From Pseudomonas fluorescens (lineage in GTDB: Bacteria > Pseudomonadota > Gammaproteobacteria > Pseudomonadales > Pseudomonadaceae), in contig NZ_JSAK01000034.1 of assembly GCF_000802965.1 (NCBI RefSeq), forward strand, positions 1 through 64,000: a DNA stretch of 64,000 nucleotides. Reading direction: 5' to 3'. Shown piece after piece: positions 36,076-47,503 of this stretch. Under the pieces are notes generated by a model that had not been told where the DNA came from, ran no database searches, and was given only the letters and a program-made list of their open reading frames with translations. Every line of letters starts with the position of its first letter. The first letter of the stretch is position 1. The position numbers were made by a program, and so were the translations under genes.

Positions 36076-37389
36076 TTAGCCGCGCAGGATCGACACCACG
36101 TTGTCGCCTTCGGCCTCCGGGTGGGCAAAGTCGTATGGGGTAATGTGCTGTTTCCGATTGGCGTCCAGGTAGTCGGCCCACCACTGCATCATAAGCCGGC
36201 GCTCCTCCATGTGTTCAGCCAGGTGGGTATAGGCGCCTCGCGTTTTGTTGCGCTCTAGGTGGCTCATTTGATGTTCTACCGCGTCTTCGCCCCACAGCCT
36301 GGATACCGTCAGGGCGGAGCAGGCCATGGCACGGAAGCCGTGGCCGCACAATTCCGTCTTGGTGTCGTACCCCATCAGGCTGAGGGCCTTGTTCACAGTG
36401 TTCTCCGACATCGGCTTCCAGTAGTAGTGGTCGCCGGCAAACACCAGGTCAAGGTGTCCGGTCATCTGCTGTATTTGCTTAAGCATGGCGACGGCCTGTC
36501 GGCTCAGCGGCACCACGTGGGCTGTGGCCATCTTGGCGCCTCGATGGGAGTATTTCACGCCCTCGATGGGTGCCCGCTTGCCGGGGATCGTCCATACACC
36601 CCGTTTCAGATCGATTTCAGGCCAGCGGGCAAAGCGCAGTTCACTGGAGCGGATAAACAGCAGCAGTGACAGGTGAACCGCCAGACGAGTGAGTGGACGC
36701 CCTTTGTAGACTTCGAGGCGCCCCAGCAGGTCGGGGATTTGATCGAAGGGCAGTGCAGGGCGGCGCTTGGTTTTTCCCGTGGCGGTCGTGCCCACTAGGT
36801 CGCGGGCTGGGTTGCTGTCGATATGGCCGTGTTGAACGGCATAGCGCATGATGCCGTCTTGGTACTGGCGCAGGCGATTGGCCAGATCCAGGGCGTCGAG
36901 CTTTTCCACGGCCTTGAGCGGTGCGACCAGGTCGCGGACTTTCAGATCGGAGACGGGGCGGGCTCCAAGGCTGGGGAAGAGGTGGGTTTCCAGTCGGCGC
37001 AGGACGCTATGCGCGTACCCCTCCGACCACTTGCGGGCGTTCGTAGCGTGCCACTGAAGCGCCAGCGCCTTGAAGGTGTGATTGCGGGCATTGGACACCT
37101 CGACCTTGGCTTGCTTGGCGTGCTCGATGGGGTCTTGCCGGTGGGCCAGCAGCTCAAGGGCATCCGCTCGACGTTCACGAGCGGCCTTCAGGCCTAGCGC
37201 AGGATAGTTTCCAAACGTAGCCAGCCCCTCGCGGCCATCAGGACGGATGAACTTGAACCGCCAGGTTTTCACTCCAGAGGGTTTTACTAGCAGGAACAGG
37301 CCTTGGCCGTCGAATAGCTTGTAATCCTTGTCGCGGGGCTTGGCTGCCTCGCACTTGGAATCGGAAAGGGGGGTGACGGTGCGCGCCAT
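36076..37389 (-). CDS. Tyrosine-recombinase integrase (DUF4102/P4-type)
   Basis: A 437-residue integrase with an N-terminal DUF4102 arm-binding domain (DGQGLFLLVKPSGVKTWRFK), a core-binding domain and a catalytic domain. The first arginine is near residue 250 (FIRSSELRFARW), HxxR is in GHGFRAMA near 350, and the tyrosine is in RGAYTHL near 385. It would catalyse integration and excision at the neighbouring tRNA-Asn. All catalytic residues seem present, so it may be active. GGAGG precedes the ATG at 37389. The C-terminal ERRLMMQWWADYLD is typical of the family. Confidence 0.92.
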   Translation of the reverse strand: MARTVTPLSDSKCEAAKPRDKDYKLFDGQGLFLLVKPSGVKTWRFKFIRPDGREGLATFGNYPALGLKAARERRADALELLAHRQDPIEHAKQAKVEVSNARNHTFKALALQWHATNARKWSEGYAHSVLRRLETHLFPSLGARPVSDLKVRDLVAPLKAVEKLDALDLANRLRQYQDGIMRYAVQHGHIDSNPARDLVGTTATGKTKRRPALPFDQIPDLLGRLEVYKGRPLTRLAVHLSLLLFIRSSELRFARWPEIDLKRGVWTIPGKRAPIEGVKYSHRGAKMATAHVVPLSRQAVAMLKQIQQMTGHLDLVFAGDHYYWKPMSENTVNKALSLMGYDTKTELCGHGFRAMACSALTVSRLWGEDAVEHQMSHLERNKTRGAYTHLAEHMEERRLMMQWWADYLDANRKQHITPYDFAHPEAEGDNVVSILRG

Positions 37390-37453
37390 AGGGGTATGCC
37401 TCCAAATCGAACCGGCGTACCCCTTCACGTACCCTTAAACAGTGAAGGTATCC

Positions 37454-37473
37454 GGGTGCATAAATATACACCC
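37454..37473. promoter_or_regulatory. Palindrome upstream of the integrase
   Basis: GGGTGCATAAATATACACCC is a near-perfect 20-base palindrome about 65 bases before the integrase start. It could be a site for the AlpA-like protein, an integrase arm site or an operator. The centre is A/T-rich. Confidence 0.4.
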
Positions 37474-37482
37474 AGAAACGAC

Positions 37483-37505
37483 AAACCCCGCACTAGGCGG
37501 GGCTT
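37483..37505 (-). terminator. Probable terminator of tRNA-Asn
   Basis: A GC stem (CCCCGC 486-491 with GCGGGG 497-502) that, read on the minus strand, is followed by TTTGTCG. It lies 48 bases after the tRNA 3' end. If the tRNA was joined to the element by integration, this terminator would be element-borne. Confidence 0.55.
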
Positions 37506-37552
37506 GCGGCTGCTTTTTGGTCATGTGTGAACATGTAAAAGCATGAAAATTG

Positions 37553-37625
<73 letters not shown>

Positions 37626-37855
37626 ATGGCGCCTATGTTACTGATTCAAAAAGAGAAGTCAAGCGTCTGATAGCAACTTCACGGTTTCATCGGGACGGAC
37701 GGTGGTTTCTCGGTGATTGGCGGTTACCAGAATCGTCTCAGGGGTCTACCATGGCCGCCCGGAAGTGGTTACACGCGCTACCGTCCATTCGCCGAAAAGG
37801 TAAGCGCCATGTCTCGTTTGACCACCACAACGCCTCGAAACAACGAGGTGCTTGC

Positions 37856-38086
37856 ATGAGCATCGCCCAGATCAGCCTGCCCAAAGGGGTAGGCCCGCAC
37901 GCCGAGAAGCTGTTCGACGCCATCACTCAGGCCAGCACCGCTGACGAATTAAATCGCGCGGGCGGCAAGGCCGAGGGGTTTGTCCTGGGCCTGGAAAGCA
38001 CCAAGGCGATCAAAAGCCAGGTCGCGGAATCGCTTTACGTCGCCTATGACGACGCCGCCAGCCAGCGCGCGAGCGAGTTGGCTTAA
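37856..38086 (+). CDS. Small hypothetical protein
   Basis: A 76-residue soluble, helical protein (VGPHAEKLFDAITQASTADE, ending in ASQRASELA). GAGG at 37844-37847 supports the ATG at 37856 rather than an upstream in-frame ATG at 37751. Its stop codon overlaps that of the convergent next gene in the shared bases TTAA. I recognise no family. Confidence 0.65.
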   Translation: MSIAQISLPKGVGPHAEKLFDAITQASTADELNRAGGKAEGFVLGLESTKAIKSQVAESLYVAYDDAASQRASELA

Positions 38087-38295
38087 CCGCCGAAAGTGAT
38101 CGTGCCCATCATCAGTTTGGCGTAGAGCGCCGTAGCGCCCAGTTGCACCAGCCACAAGGCCAGACCGCCGAGAAACACGCCGGCAGCGACTTGCATCACC
38201 AGGTTGTTGCCTCGTTGTTTGGCTGGGGTGCGAGGAGTAAAGCGGTCCAGGTCGTCAAGGTCATCGCGGTCAGCGCGAAGGTCATCGTTTTTCAT
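38083..38295 (-). CDS. Small membrane protein
   Basis: A 70-residue protein. The N-terminal half is charged (KNDDLRADRDDLDDLDRF) and the C-terminal half holds a transmembrane segment (VAAGVFLGGLALWLVQLGAT). The likely topology is a cytoplasmic acidic tail with one membrane helix. The function is unknown. The ATG at 38295 is preferred for its compact reading frame; the longer upstream reading runs through an inverted repeat and is unlikely. Confidence 0.68.
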   Translation of the reverse strand: MKNDDLRADRDDLDDLDRFTPRTPAKQRGNNLVMQVAAGVFLGGLALWLVQLGATALYAKLMMGTITFGG

Positions 38296-38332
38296 GTGGG
38301 TTCTCTTTGAAAATCTCGGATGTACACGAAAC

Positions 38333-38423
38333 CTGTAGGAGCCGGCTTGCTGGCGAAGAGGCCATACATTCAACATTGATGTGTGATGATTGATCGCTAT
38401 CGCCAGCAAGCCGGCTCCTACAG
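38333..38423. repeat. Paired inverted REP-like repeat
   Basis: Inverted arms CTGTAGGAGCCGGCTTGCTG and its complement, about 91 bases end to end, upstream of the small membrane protein gene. The arm sequence is the GCCGGCTTGCTGGC variant of the family. Confidence 0.8.
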
Positions 38424-38480
38424 TAGATAGCGTGCAGTTTAAGGGCTCGGTCGCCGCTTTGAGATTTATCTGCGACAAAT

Positions 38481-38513
38481 AAAAAACGGGAAGCCAGAAG
38501 GCTTCCCGTTTTT
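38481..38513. terminator. Bidirectional terminator after the aminotransferase
   Basis: A nine-bp stem CGGGAAGCC/GGCTTCCCG with a four-base loop is flanked by A6 on the left and T5 on the right. It works for the minus-strand aminotransferase (T6 after the stem on that strand). Confidence 0.9.
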
Positions 38514-38529
38514 CGTATCACGGCGCGGT

Positions 38530-39726
38530 TCAGATCACCTGAACGATCGCATCCGTCACAGCTTTGATGTTGCTCTGATTCAACGCAGCCACGCAGATAC
38601 GACCGGTGTCCAGCGCGTAAATGCCGAACTCGTTGCGCAAACGGTGAACCTGTTCAACGCTCAGGCCGGAGTACGAGAACATGCCACGCTGACGACCGAC
38701 GAAGCTGAAATCACGTTGCGGTGCGTTTTTCGCCAGGGTCTCGACCATCTGGGTGCGCATGCCACGAATGCGCAGGCGCATTTCGGCCAGTTCGGCTTCC
38801 CACTGGGCGCGCAGTTCCGGGCTGTTCAGTACAGCAGCAACGATGCTTGCACCGTGGGTCGGCGGGTTGGAGTAGTTGGTGCGGATCACGCGTTTGACTT
38901 GCGACAGCACGCGCGCGCTTTCCTCTTTCGATTCGCTGACGATCGACAGGGCGCCAACGCGCTCGCCGTATAACGAGAACGATTTGGAGAACGAGCTGGA
39001 GACGAAGAAGGTCAGGCCCGATTCCGCGAACAGACGCACGGCAGCGGCGTCTTCGTCGATGCCATCGCCGAAACCTTGATACGCCATGTCGAGGAATGGC
39101 ACATGGTTTTTCGCTTTCACTACGTCCAGAACGTTTTTCCAGTCCGCCGGGCTCAGGTCCACGCCGGTCGGATTGTGGCAGCAAGCGTGCAGCACAACGA
39201 TCGAGCCGTTTGGCAGGGCGTTCAGGTCTTCCAGCAGACCGACGCGGTTCACGTCGTGGGTCGCGGCGTCGTAGTAGCGATAGTTCTGTACCGGGAAACC
39301 GGCGGTTTCGAACAGCGCACGGTGGTTTTCCCAGCTCGGGTCGCTGATCGCCACGACGGCGTTCGGCAGCAATTGCTTGAGGAAGTCGGCACCGATTTTC
39401 AGGGCGCCAGTGCCACCAACGGCCTGAGTGGTGAGGACGCGGCCGGAAGCGATCAGCGGGGAATCATTGCCGAACAGCAATTTTTGCACGGCCTGGTCGT
39501 AGGCAGCGATGCCGTCGATTGGCAGGTAGCCACGGGAAGCATGTTGAGCGACGCGAATGGTTTCGGCTTCGACAACGGCGCGCAGGAGTGGAATTTTCCC
39601 CTCCTCGTTGCAATAAACACCGACGCCCAGGTTGACCTTATTGGTACGGGTATCGGCGTTGAATGCTTCGTTGAGGCCCAGGATTGGATCGCGTGGTGCC
39701 ATTTCGACAGCGGAGAACAGGCTCAT
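38530..39726 (-). CDS. Aspartate/aromatic-amino-acid aminotransferase
   Basis: A 398-residue class I aminotransferase. The PLP lysine is in SSSFSKSFSLYGER (near residue 246). The substrate-contact segments HACCHNPTGVDLSPADW and RTNYSNPPTHGA are the aspartate/tyrosine type. It transfers the amino group between glutamate and oxaloacetate or aromatic 2-oxo acids. In pseudomonads this gene is the usual divergent neighbour of uvrB, as here. The full length fits the family (396-400). A possible -10 (TATACT) is on the minus strand at 39815-39810. Confidence 0.93.
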   Translation of the reverse strand: MSLFSAVEMAPRDPILGLNEAFNADTRTNKVNLGVGVYCNEEGKIPLLRAVVEAETIRVAQHASRGYLPIDGIAAYDQAVQKLLFGNDSPLIASGRVLTTQAVGGTGALKIGADFLKQLLPNAVVAISDPSWENHRALFETAGFPVQNYRYYDAATHDVNRVGLLEDLNALPNGSIVVLHACCHNPTGVDLSPADWKNVLDVVKAKNHVPFLDMAYQGFGDGIDEDAAAVRLFAESGLTFFVSSSFSKSFSLYGERVGALSIVSESKEESARVLSQVKRVIRTNYSNPPTHGASIVAAVLNSPELRAQWEAELAEMRLRIRGMRTQMVETLAKNAPQRDFSFVGRQRGMFSYSGLSVEQVHRLRNEFGIYALDTGRICVAALNQSNIKAVTDAIVQVI

Positions 39727-40064
39727 TTTTGCGGCGGCTCTGAATGGAGGATGGAGGGACGTGTCGCGCTCCAGCCGAATGCACTAGAGCGGTGCACAAA
39801 CGGGGAGCTAGTATAGAGGCCATCCGCGATTGATGGCGACAGACGATTCGGCTTTTAAGGTAAGTTTTTCCGATTATTTTTCGACCGTTAGTCGATTGAC
39901 GTCGTCAAAGACTTCAAGGGATGTAGGACGTTTGCCTTGAAAGCTAGGGCAATCGGCTCCACATTGAGCACAATCCAGTTTTTTCCTCGGGCGACGTCGG
40001 TCGTTTGCGGTCTTTCTCGTTGCTGTCCGGTTTGACCGGTCAGGCGCGACCCCAGGGGTATTGA
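39727..40064. other. Divergent intergenic region, aminotransferase / uvrB
   Basis: 338 bases with promoters for both genes expected. A TATACT on the minus strand at 39815-39810 could serve the aminotransferase. No LexA box (CTGT-N8-ACAG) was found before uvrB. The nearest look-alike, CTGTCC...GGTCAG at 40024-40043, has the wrong spacing. Confidence 0.4.
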
Positions 40065-42080
<2,016 letters not shown>

Positions 42081-42099
42081 TCTTCAGCGTCTGTCAGGG

Positions 42100-42198
42100 C
42101 CTCATCGCGGGCAAGCCCGCTCCCACAAGGATTGAAGTTGTTCACATAGTTTATGGTCGACACATACCCTGTGGGAGCGGGCTTGCCCGCGATGAGGT
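42100..42198. repeat. Paired inverted REP-like repeat
   Basis: Inverted arms CCTCATCGCGGGCAAGCCCG then CTCCCAC and complement, separated by about 45 bases. It lies between the convergent uvrB and MFS genes and may end transcripts from both. Confidence 0.82.
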
Positions 42199-42217
42199 CA
42201 GTGATAGCGCTGAAGAA

Positions 42218-43768
42218 TCAATGTGCTTCGCCAGCCTTCACCCCCACCGGCAATTTCCGGGTCAACAACACCGCCAACATGCTGATCCCCAGCGCAATCC
42301 CGACAAAATGAAACGCATCGTTGTAGGCCATGATCGACGCCTGCTGATGCGCTATCTCACTGAGCTTGCCCAACGCCGCCGTTTCGTTGCCCAGCCTGTC
42401 GGTCAATGACGCCAGGCGTTCGGCCACCTGAGGGTTGCTCGGTACGATGGATTCGCGCAAGTAATCAAAATAGGTCTTGGTTCGCGCATCCAGCAGTGTC
42501 GCGAGCAGGGCGATGCCGATCGCACCGCCGAGGTTGCGCAGGATGTTGAACAGGCTCGATGCCGAACCCGCATCTTGCGGCAGGATGTAGGTGGTGGCGA
42601 TCAACGAGATGGTCACCATGATCAGCGGTTGACCCAGGGCGCGGAGCAACTGGATCTGATTGAATTGCGGCCCGGCGAAGTCCGGGTTCAGCACCCCTGA
42701 AAAGAAACTCGCCATCCCGAACAGCGCGAAACCAAACGTACACAGCCATTTCGGCGAGATGTACTTCATCAGCTTGGGCACCAGCGGAATCAAGAACAGC
42801 TGCGGCACGCCCATCCACATGATCACTTCGCCGATTTGCAGCGCGTTGTAGTTCTGGATTTGCGCCAGGTACAGCGGCAACAGGTAAATCGAGCCATACA
42901 AACCGACGCCCATCCCAATACTGGAAATACTCGATAAGCCGAAATTGCGATTACCGAGAATGCCAAGGTTGATCAGCGGATTGGGTTTGGAGAACTGCAC
43001 GATCACAAAGGTGATCAGGCTGATCAGCGCGATGCTGCCGAGGGTCACGATCAGGTTCGATTCCAGCCAGTCCTTGCGGTGGCCTTCCTCCAGAAATACT
43101 TGCAAACAACCGAGGCCGACGCCGAGTGTGACGATGCCGGCGTAATCGGTGCTTTTCAGCAGTTCCCAATGTGCTTCTTTCTTCTCCAGGCCGTACATCA
43201 GGCCGGCGATCATGATCAGCCCTGGCGGTACGTTAATGTAGAAGATGTATTCCCAGCCCCAGTTTTCGGTGAGCCAGCCGCCCAGTGTCGGGCCGATCGA
43301 AGGTGCGAAGGTGGCGGTCATGGCAAACATCGCCATGCCTTTGGCACGGTGATGCTCGGGAAGTTTGATCAGCGTGAGGGTGAATGCCAGCGGGATCAGT
43401 GCGCCCCCGGTGAAGCCCTGCAAGGCACGAAAGACGATCATGCTTTCCAGGCTCCAGGCCATGGAGCAGAGCAGGGAGGCAGCAAGAAAACCGAGGGATA
43501 CCCATACCGCCAACCGTCGCGCCGACAGCAGCTGCACCAGCCACGCAGTCAGCGGAATCATGATGATTTCCGCGACCAGGTAGGAGGTGGAAATCCACGA
43601 GCCTTCTTCCAGGGTCGCCGACAGCGCACCCTGAATATCCTTGAGCGACGAGTTGGTGATCTGGATATCCAACACCGCCATGAACGCGCCGAGCATCACG
43701 CTCATCACCGCGATCCAGTCCCGCCGCGTCGGTTCCCCGACCGGGCGGATCAGTTGATCACCGGCCAT
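42218..43768 (-). CDS. EmrB/QacA-type (DHA2) multidrug efflux permease
   Basis: A 516-residue major-facilitator protein of the 14-helix DHA2 family. It has the motif C-like GPTLGGWLTENWGWEYIFYI and motif A-like region near LLSARRLAVW. It exports drugs or fatty-acid-like compounds together with the upstream EmrA-like adaptor. The start overlaps the adaptor gene end by 11 bases, so the two are translationally coupled. The substrate is unknown. Confidence 0.93.
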   Translation of the reverse strand: MAGDQLIRPVGEPTRRDWIAVMSVMLGAFMAVLDIQITNSSLKDIQGALSATLEEGSWISTSYLVAEIIMIPLTAWLVQLLSARRLAVWVSLGFLAASLLCSMAWSLESMIVFRALQGFTGGALIPLAFTLTLIKLPEHHRAKGMAMFAMTATFAPSIGPTLGGWLTENWGWEYIFYINVPPGLIMIAGLMYGLEKKEAHWELLKSTDYAGIVTLGVGLGCLQVFLEEGHRKDWLESNLIVTLGSIALISLITFVIVQFSKPNPLINLGILGNRNFGLSSISSIGMGVGLYGSIYLLPLYLAQIQNYNALQIGEVIMWMGVPQLFLIPLVPKLMKYISPKWLCTFGFALFGMASFFSGVLNPDFAGPQFNQIQLLRALGQPLIMVTISLIATTYILPQDAGSASSLFNILRNLGGAIGIALLATLLDARTKTYFDYLRESIVPSNPQVAERLASLTDRLGNETAALGKLSEIAHQQASIMAYNDAFHFVGIALGISMLAVLLTRKLPVGVKAGEAH

Positions 43769-44846
43769 CTTCAGGGGCGTCTTGGCTGCTCAATTTGGCG
43801 CTGGCGTTTTCCGGGGCATCCTTGATATTCACCTTGGCGGTGACCGACATGCCCGGGCGGATCTTGCCATGTAGGGGATTGTTTGCGGCGAAGGTCAGTT
43901 TTACCGGAATCCGTTGAACGACTTTGGTGAAGTTGCCCGTGGCATTGTCCGGTGGTAGCAGGCTGAACTGCGCACCCGAAGCGGCGAACAGGCTGTCGAC
44001 CCGAGCTTCGATCGGCGTATCACCGTAAGCGTCGAAGGTCAGTTCGGCCTTCTGGCCGGGCTGCATGTGGCCGATCTGGGTTTCCTTGAAGTTGGCCTGA
44101 ATCCAGATGTCCTCATCGGGCACGATCGACAGCAAATAGGCGCCGGCCTGCACGTATTGGCCTTCGCGGGCGGCGCGCTGGCCAATCAGGCCGCTGATGG
44201 GTGCGTGAATTTCGCTGCGGGTCAGGTTCAGCTCGGTCTGTGCCAGATCGGCCTTGGCATTGGCGATCTGTGCGTCCAGGCGTTTGATTTCGGCGGTCAG
44301 TGCGTTGACTTGCTGGCGCTGGCCCTGGGCATCTGCCTGGGCCTTGGTCAGTTGTGAGCGGGCAATGTGGTTGTCGGCGGAGAGGGTGGTGACCCGTTCT
44401 TCCGAGACGTAGCCGGGTTTGCGCAAGGTCTCTGCTCGGGTCAAGTCGATCTGCGAGCGACTGAGGCTCGCCTGGGTGGACGCGACTTGCGCATCGCTGG
44501 CGGCAATCAGGCTGGCCTGCTGTGTGAGTTTGCTTTGGGCTTGCAGGCGTTCGGCCTGGCGGGTGGCGAGTGCCGCGTTGGCGCGGTCGACGGCGAGGCG
44601 GAAATCATCGCCTTCGAGCCGGATCAGCAGCTGGCCTTTCTCGACGTGCTGGTTGTCCTGCACCAATACTTTATCGATGCGCGCACCCAACTGGCTCGAC
44701 ACGCGGGTGATCTCCCCCTGGACATAGGCGTTGTCAGTGCTTTCATAAAACCGTCCCTTGAAAAACCACTGGGCGAAAAAGCCCCCGGCGATCAGCAGGA
44801 CAATTAACAGGAAAATGGACAGGCGACGCTTGAGTTGGGCAGGCAT
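43758..44846 (-). CDS. EmrA/HlyD-family membrane fusion protein
   Basis: A 362-residue periplasmic adaptor. One N-terminal membrane helix (LSIFLLIVLLIAGGFFAQWF) precedes the lipoyl/barrel-sandwich parts (YESTDNAYVQGEITRVSSQL and GLIGQRAAREGQYVQAGAYL), with a long coiled-coil hairpin between them. It links the EmrB-like permease to an outer-membrane channel, which is not encoded here. The ATG at 44846 is preferred; an upstream in-frame ATG at 44903 would add a non-family leader. Confidence 0.92.
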   Translation of the reverse strand: MPAQLKRRLSIFLLIVLLIAGGFFAQWFFKGRFYESTDNAYVQGEITRVSSQLGARIDKVLVQDNQHVEKGQLLIRLEGDDFRLAVDRANAALATRQAERLQAQSKLTQQASLIAASDAQVASTQASLSRSQIDLTRAETLRKPGYVSEERVTTLSADNHIARSQLTKAQADAQGQRQQVNALTAEIKRLDAQIANAKADLAQTELNLTRSEIHAPISGLIGQRAAREGQYVQAGAYLLSIVPDEDIWIQANFKETQIGHMQPGQKAELTFDAYGDTPIEARVDSLFAASGAQFSLLPPDNATGNFTKVVQRIPVKLTFAANNPLHGKIRPGMSVTAKVNIKDAPENASAKLSSQDAPEDGR

Positions 44847-45066
44847 GGGGCAAACTGTAGTCGAGAATATGTAAGGAAAGTTATCAGCAGGTGAATCTGG
44901 CATACAGCCGATAAACGGTAAATGCCATCGGCTGATATTCGGCCATTCACCACGCTATACGGGCGTTGTAGACGCAACCTTGGCTTAAATGCCCTGTTCA
45001 CTGGAGCGGGGCGGGTGTCGCCTGTTACCATTCGCCCTTTGTTTGATCTTCTTTTCGAGACTTGCC

Positions 45067-46548
45067 ATGACCACCGTCCGCACGCGCATCGCGCCATCGC
45101 CTACCGGGGACCCCCACGTAGGTACCGCTTACATCGCATTGTTCAACTACTGCTTTGCCAAGCAGCACGGCGGTGAGTTCATCCTGCGGATCGAAGACAC
45201 CGACCAATTGCGTTCGACCCGTGAGTCCGAACAGCAGATTTTCGACGCCCTGCGCTGGTTGGGCATCGACTGGAGCGAAGGCCCGGACGTCGGCGGCCCG
45301 CACGGTCCGTACCGTCAAAGCGAGCGCGGCGAGATTTACCAGAAGTACTGCCAGCAACTGATCGAAATGGGCCATGCCTTCCCGTGCTTCTGCACCGCTG
45401 AAGAGCTGGACCAAATGCGCGCCGAGCAAATGGCTCGCGGCGAAACCCCGCGTTATGACGGCCGTGCGCTGCTGCTATCCAAGGAAGAAGTGGCGCGTCG
45501 CCTGGCCGCTGGCGAGCCGCACGTGATCCGCATGAAGGTGCCGAGCGAAGGCGTCTGCGTGGTTCCGGACATGCTGCGTGGCGACGTGGAAATCCCGTGG
45601 GACCGCATGGACATGCAAGTCCTGATGAAGACTGACGGTCTGCCGACCTACTTCCTGGCCAACGTGGTCGACGATCACTTGATGGGCATCACCCACGTAT
45701 TGCGTGGCGAAGAATGGCTGCCATCGGCGCCGAAACTGATCCTGCTGTACGAGTACTTCGGCTGGGAACAACCAGAGCTGTGCTACATGCCGCTGCTGCG
45801 TAACCCGGACAAGAGCAAGCTGTCCAAGCGCAAGAACCCGACCTCGGTGACCTTCTACGAGCGCATGGGCTTCATGCCGGAAGCAATGCTCAACTACCTG
45901 GGCCGCATGGGCTGGTCGATGCCGGACGAGCGCGAGAAGTTCTCGCTGCAGGAAATGGTCGACAACTTCGATCTCAAGCGTGTTTCCCTCGGCGGGCCGA
46001 TTTTCGACATCGAGAAACTGTCGTGGCTCAACGGCCAATGGCTGCGCGACTTGCCGGTGGAAGAATTTGCCGCTCGCGTGCAGAAGTGGGCGTTCAATTC
46101 CGAATACATGATGAAGATCGCGCCGCACGTTCAGGGCCGGGTCGAAACCTTCAGCCAGGTCGCACCGCTGGCCGGGTTCTTCTTTGCCGGTGGCGTGAAT
46201 CCGGATGCGAAGCTGTTCGAATCGAAGAAACTGTCGGGCGATCAGGTTCGTCAGTTGATGCAGTTGATCCTGTGGAAGCTGGAAAGCCTGCGTCAGTGGG
46301 AAAAGGACAGCATCACGGCAACGATTCAGGCCGTGGTCGAGTCTCTGGAACTGAAGCTGCGTGACGCCATGCCGCTGATGTTCGCTGCGATCACAGGCCA
46401 GGCCAGCTCGGTGTCGGTGCTTGATGCGATGGAAATCCTCGGTCCGGATCTGACGCGTTTCCGCTTGCGCCAGGCCATCGACTTGCTCGGTGGTGTGTCG
46501 AAGAAAGAAAACAAAGAGTGGGAAAAGCTCCTCGGCGCTATCGCCTAA
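45067..46548 (+). CDS. gltX: Glutamyl-tRNA synthetase
   Basis: A 493-residue class I synthetase. The HIGH-like motif is PSPTGDPHVGTAY (residues 10-22) and the KMSKS-like motif is SKLSKRK near 247-253. It charges tRNA-Glu with glutamate, and two tRNA-Glu genes lie just downstream. The start at 45067 gives the canonical MTTVRTRIAPSPTG. An upstream in-frame ATG exists but would add 26 non-family residues. Confidence 0.98.
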   Translation: MTTVRTRIAPSPTGDPHVGTAYIALFNYCFAKQHGGEFILRIEDTDQLRSTRESEQQIFDALRWLGIDWSEGPDVGGPHGPYRQSERGEIYQKYCQQLIEMGHAFPCFCTAEELDQMRAEQMARGETPRYDGRALLLSKEEVARRLAAGEPHVIRMKVPSEGVCVVPDMLRGDVEIPWDRMDMQVLMKTDGLPTYFLANVVDDHLMGITHVLRGEEWLPSAPKLILLYEYFGWEQPELCYMPLLRNPDKSKLSKRKNPTSVTFYERMGFMPEAMLNYLGRMGWSMPDEREKFSLQEMVDNFDLKRVSLGGPIFDIEKLSWLNGQWLRDLPVEEFAARVQKWAFNSEYMMKIAPHVQGRVETFSQVAPLAGFFFAGGVNPDAKLFESKKLSGDQVRQLMQLILWKLESLRQWEKDSITATIQAVVESLELKLRDAMPLMFAAITGQASSVSVLDAMEILGPDLTRFRLRQAIDLLGGVSKKENKEWEKLLGAIA

Positions 46549-46562
46549 ACGCTTTTGATTTA

Positions 46563-46649
46563 CTGTAGGAGCTGGCGCAGCCTGCGATCTTTTGATCTTG
46601 CTTCTAAAAACCAACGTCAAAAGATCGCAGCCTGCGGCAGCTCCTATAG
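46563..46649. repeat. Inverted repeat of the GCAGCCTGCGATCTTTTGATC type
   Basis: About 87 bases with arms TGTAGGAGCTGGCGCAGCCT then GCGATCTTTTGATC and the inverse. It is a second family of dispersed inverted repeats, distinct from the REP-like ones. The other copy is at 53599-53677. It lies between gltX and the tRNA promoter. Confidence 0.82.
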
Positions 46650-46710
46650 GGCGCATATGTTGCAAACCTCTCGATTTTCGGGGAGAGGGCGGTAAGTGGT
46701 TGTTATGTCG

Positions 46711-46771
46711 GCAAAAAATTTTAAATTTTTTGCAAAATAAGTTTGACAGGCTTTCGATACGCCCTTAAGAT
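46711..46771 (+). promoter_or_regulatory. Sigma70 promoter with UP-like A/T palindrome for the tRNA operon
   Basis: TTGACA at 46743-46748, a 17-base spacer and TAAGAT at 46766-46771, followed by a GC-rich discriminator (TCGCCCC) as in stringently controlled stable-RNA promoters. Immediately upstream, 46711-46733 is a perfect A/T-rich palindrome (arms GCAAAAAATTT / AAATTTTTTGC), positioned like an UP element. Confidence 0.85.
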
Positions 46772-46804
46772 TCGCCCCGTCCTCAGCGATGACATCAACG
46801 ATGA

Positions 46805-46880
<76 letters not shown>

Positions 46881-46959
46881 ATTTACACTTCAAGGCCTGG
46901 CCACACCGGCATTGAAGCGATCAGCACTCAGTGTTGATCAGTTGTATAGAAGGGTTTGC

Positions 46960-47035
46960 GTCCCCTTCGTCTAGTGGCCTAGGACACCGCCCTTTCACGG
47001 CGGTAACAGGGGTTCGAGTCCCCTAGGGGACGCCA
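46960..47035 (+). tRNA. tRNA-Glu (TTC), copy 1
   Basis: A 76-base cloverleaf, GTCCCCTTCGTCTAG to GGGGACGCCA, with anticodon TTC in CCCTTTCACGG. CCA is encoded. It is 79 bases after tRNA-Ala and near gltX, whose product charges it. Confidence 0.97.
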
Positions 47036-47088
47036 GTTTTACAGAAGCGATGTTGCAAAATGTCGCTCCGCCGCGAGGCGAAAAATCC

Positions 47089-47164
47089 GGGGCTATAGCT
47101 CAGCTGGGAGAGCGCCTGCATGGCATGCAGGAGGTCAGCGGTTCGATCCCGCTTAGCTCCACCA
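47089..47164 (+). tRNA. tRNA-Ala (GGC), copy 2
   Basis: A 76-base cloverleaf like copy 1 with compensatory changes in the anticodon stem (CTGCATGGCATGCAG) and slight changes in the T arm. It begins exactly 284 bases after copy 1. Confidence 0.97.
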
Positions 47165-47243
47165 ATTTTACAGTTCAAGGTCTGGCCACACCGGCCTTGA
47201 ATCGATCAGCTCTCAGCACTGATCATTGTATAGAAGGGTTTGT

Positions 47244-47319
47244 GTCCCCTTCGTCTAGTGGCCTAGGACACCGCCCTTTCACGGCGGTAACAGGGGTTCG
47301 AGTCCCCTAGGGGACGCCA
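47244..47319 (+). tRNA. tRNA-Glu (TTC), copy 2
   Basis: Identical to copy 1 as far as I can read, 284 bases downstream of it. CCA is encoded. Last gene of the tRNA operon. Confidence 0.97.
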
Positions 47320-47325
47320 CGATTA

Positions 47326-47376
47326 CCCGCTCTGCGGGATTTTATAAGGGTCATTCAATTATTGAATGGCCCTTTT
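47326..47376 (+). terminator. Double terminator of the tRNA operon
   Basis: A small stem CCCGC/GCGGG followed by ATTTTAT (47326-47345), then a longer stem AAGGG-CATTCAA / TTGAATG-CCC followed by TTTT (47346-47376). Confidence 0.8.
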
Positions 47377-47503
47377 GTTTGTCTGGCGTTTGGCCAAATC
47401 CCCCCAATTCTTTCAAACTGTTCTTCAGACCAGCGGTCACATCCACGACTTGCAGAAAATTATTATGCGAATAATATTCTAGTCGTAATATTCGGAGGCA
47501 ACG

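Noticed and set aside
40024..40043. LexA (SOS) box before uvrB
   Set aside because: CTGT and CAG halves are present but the spacing is not that of CTGT-N8-ACAG.
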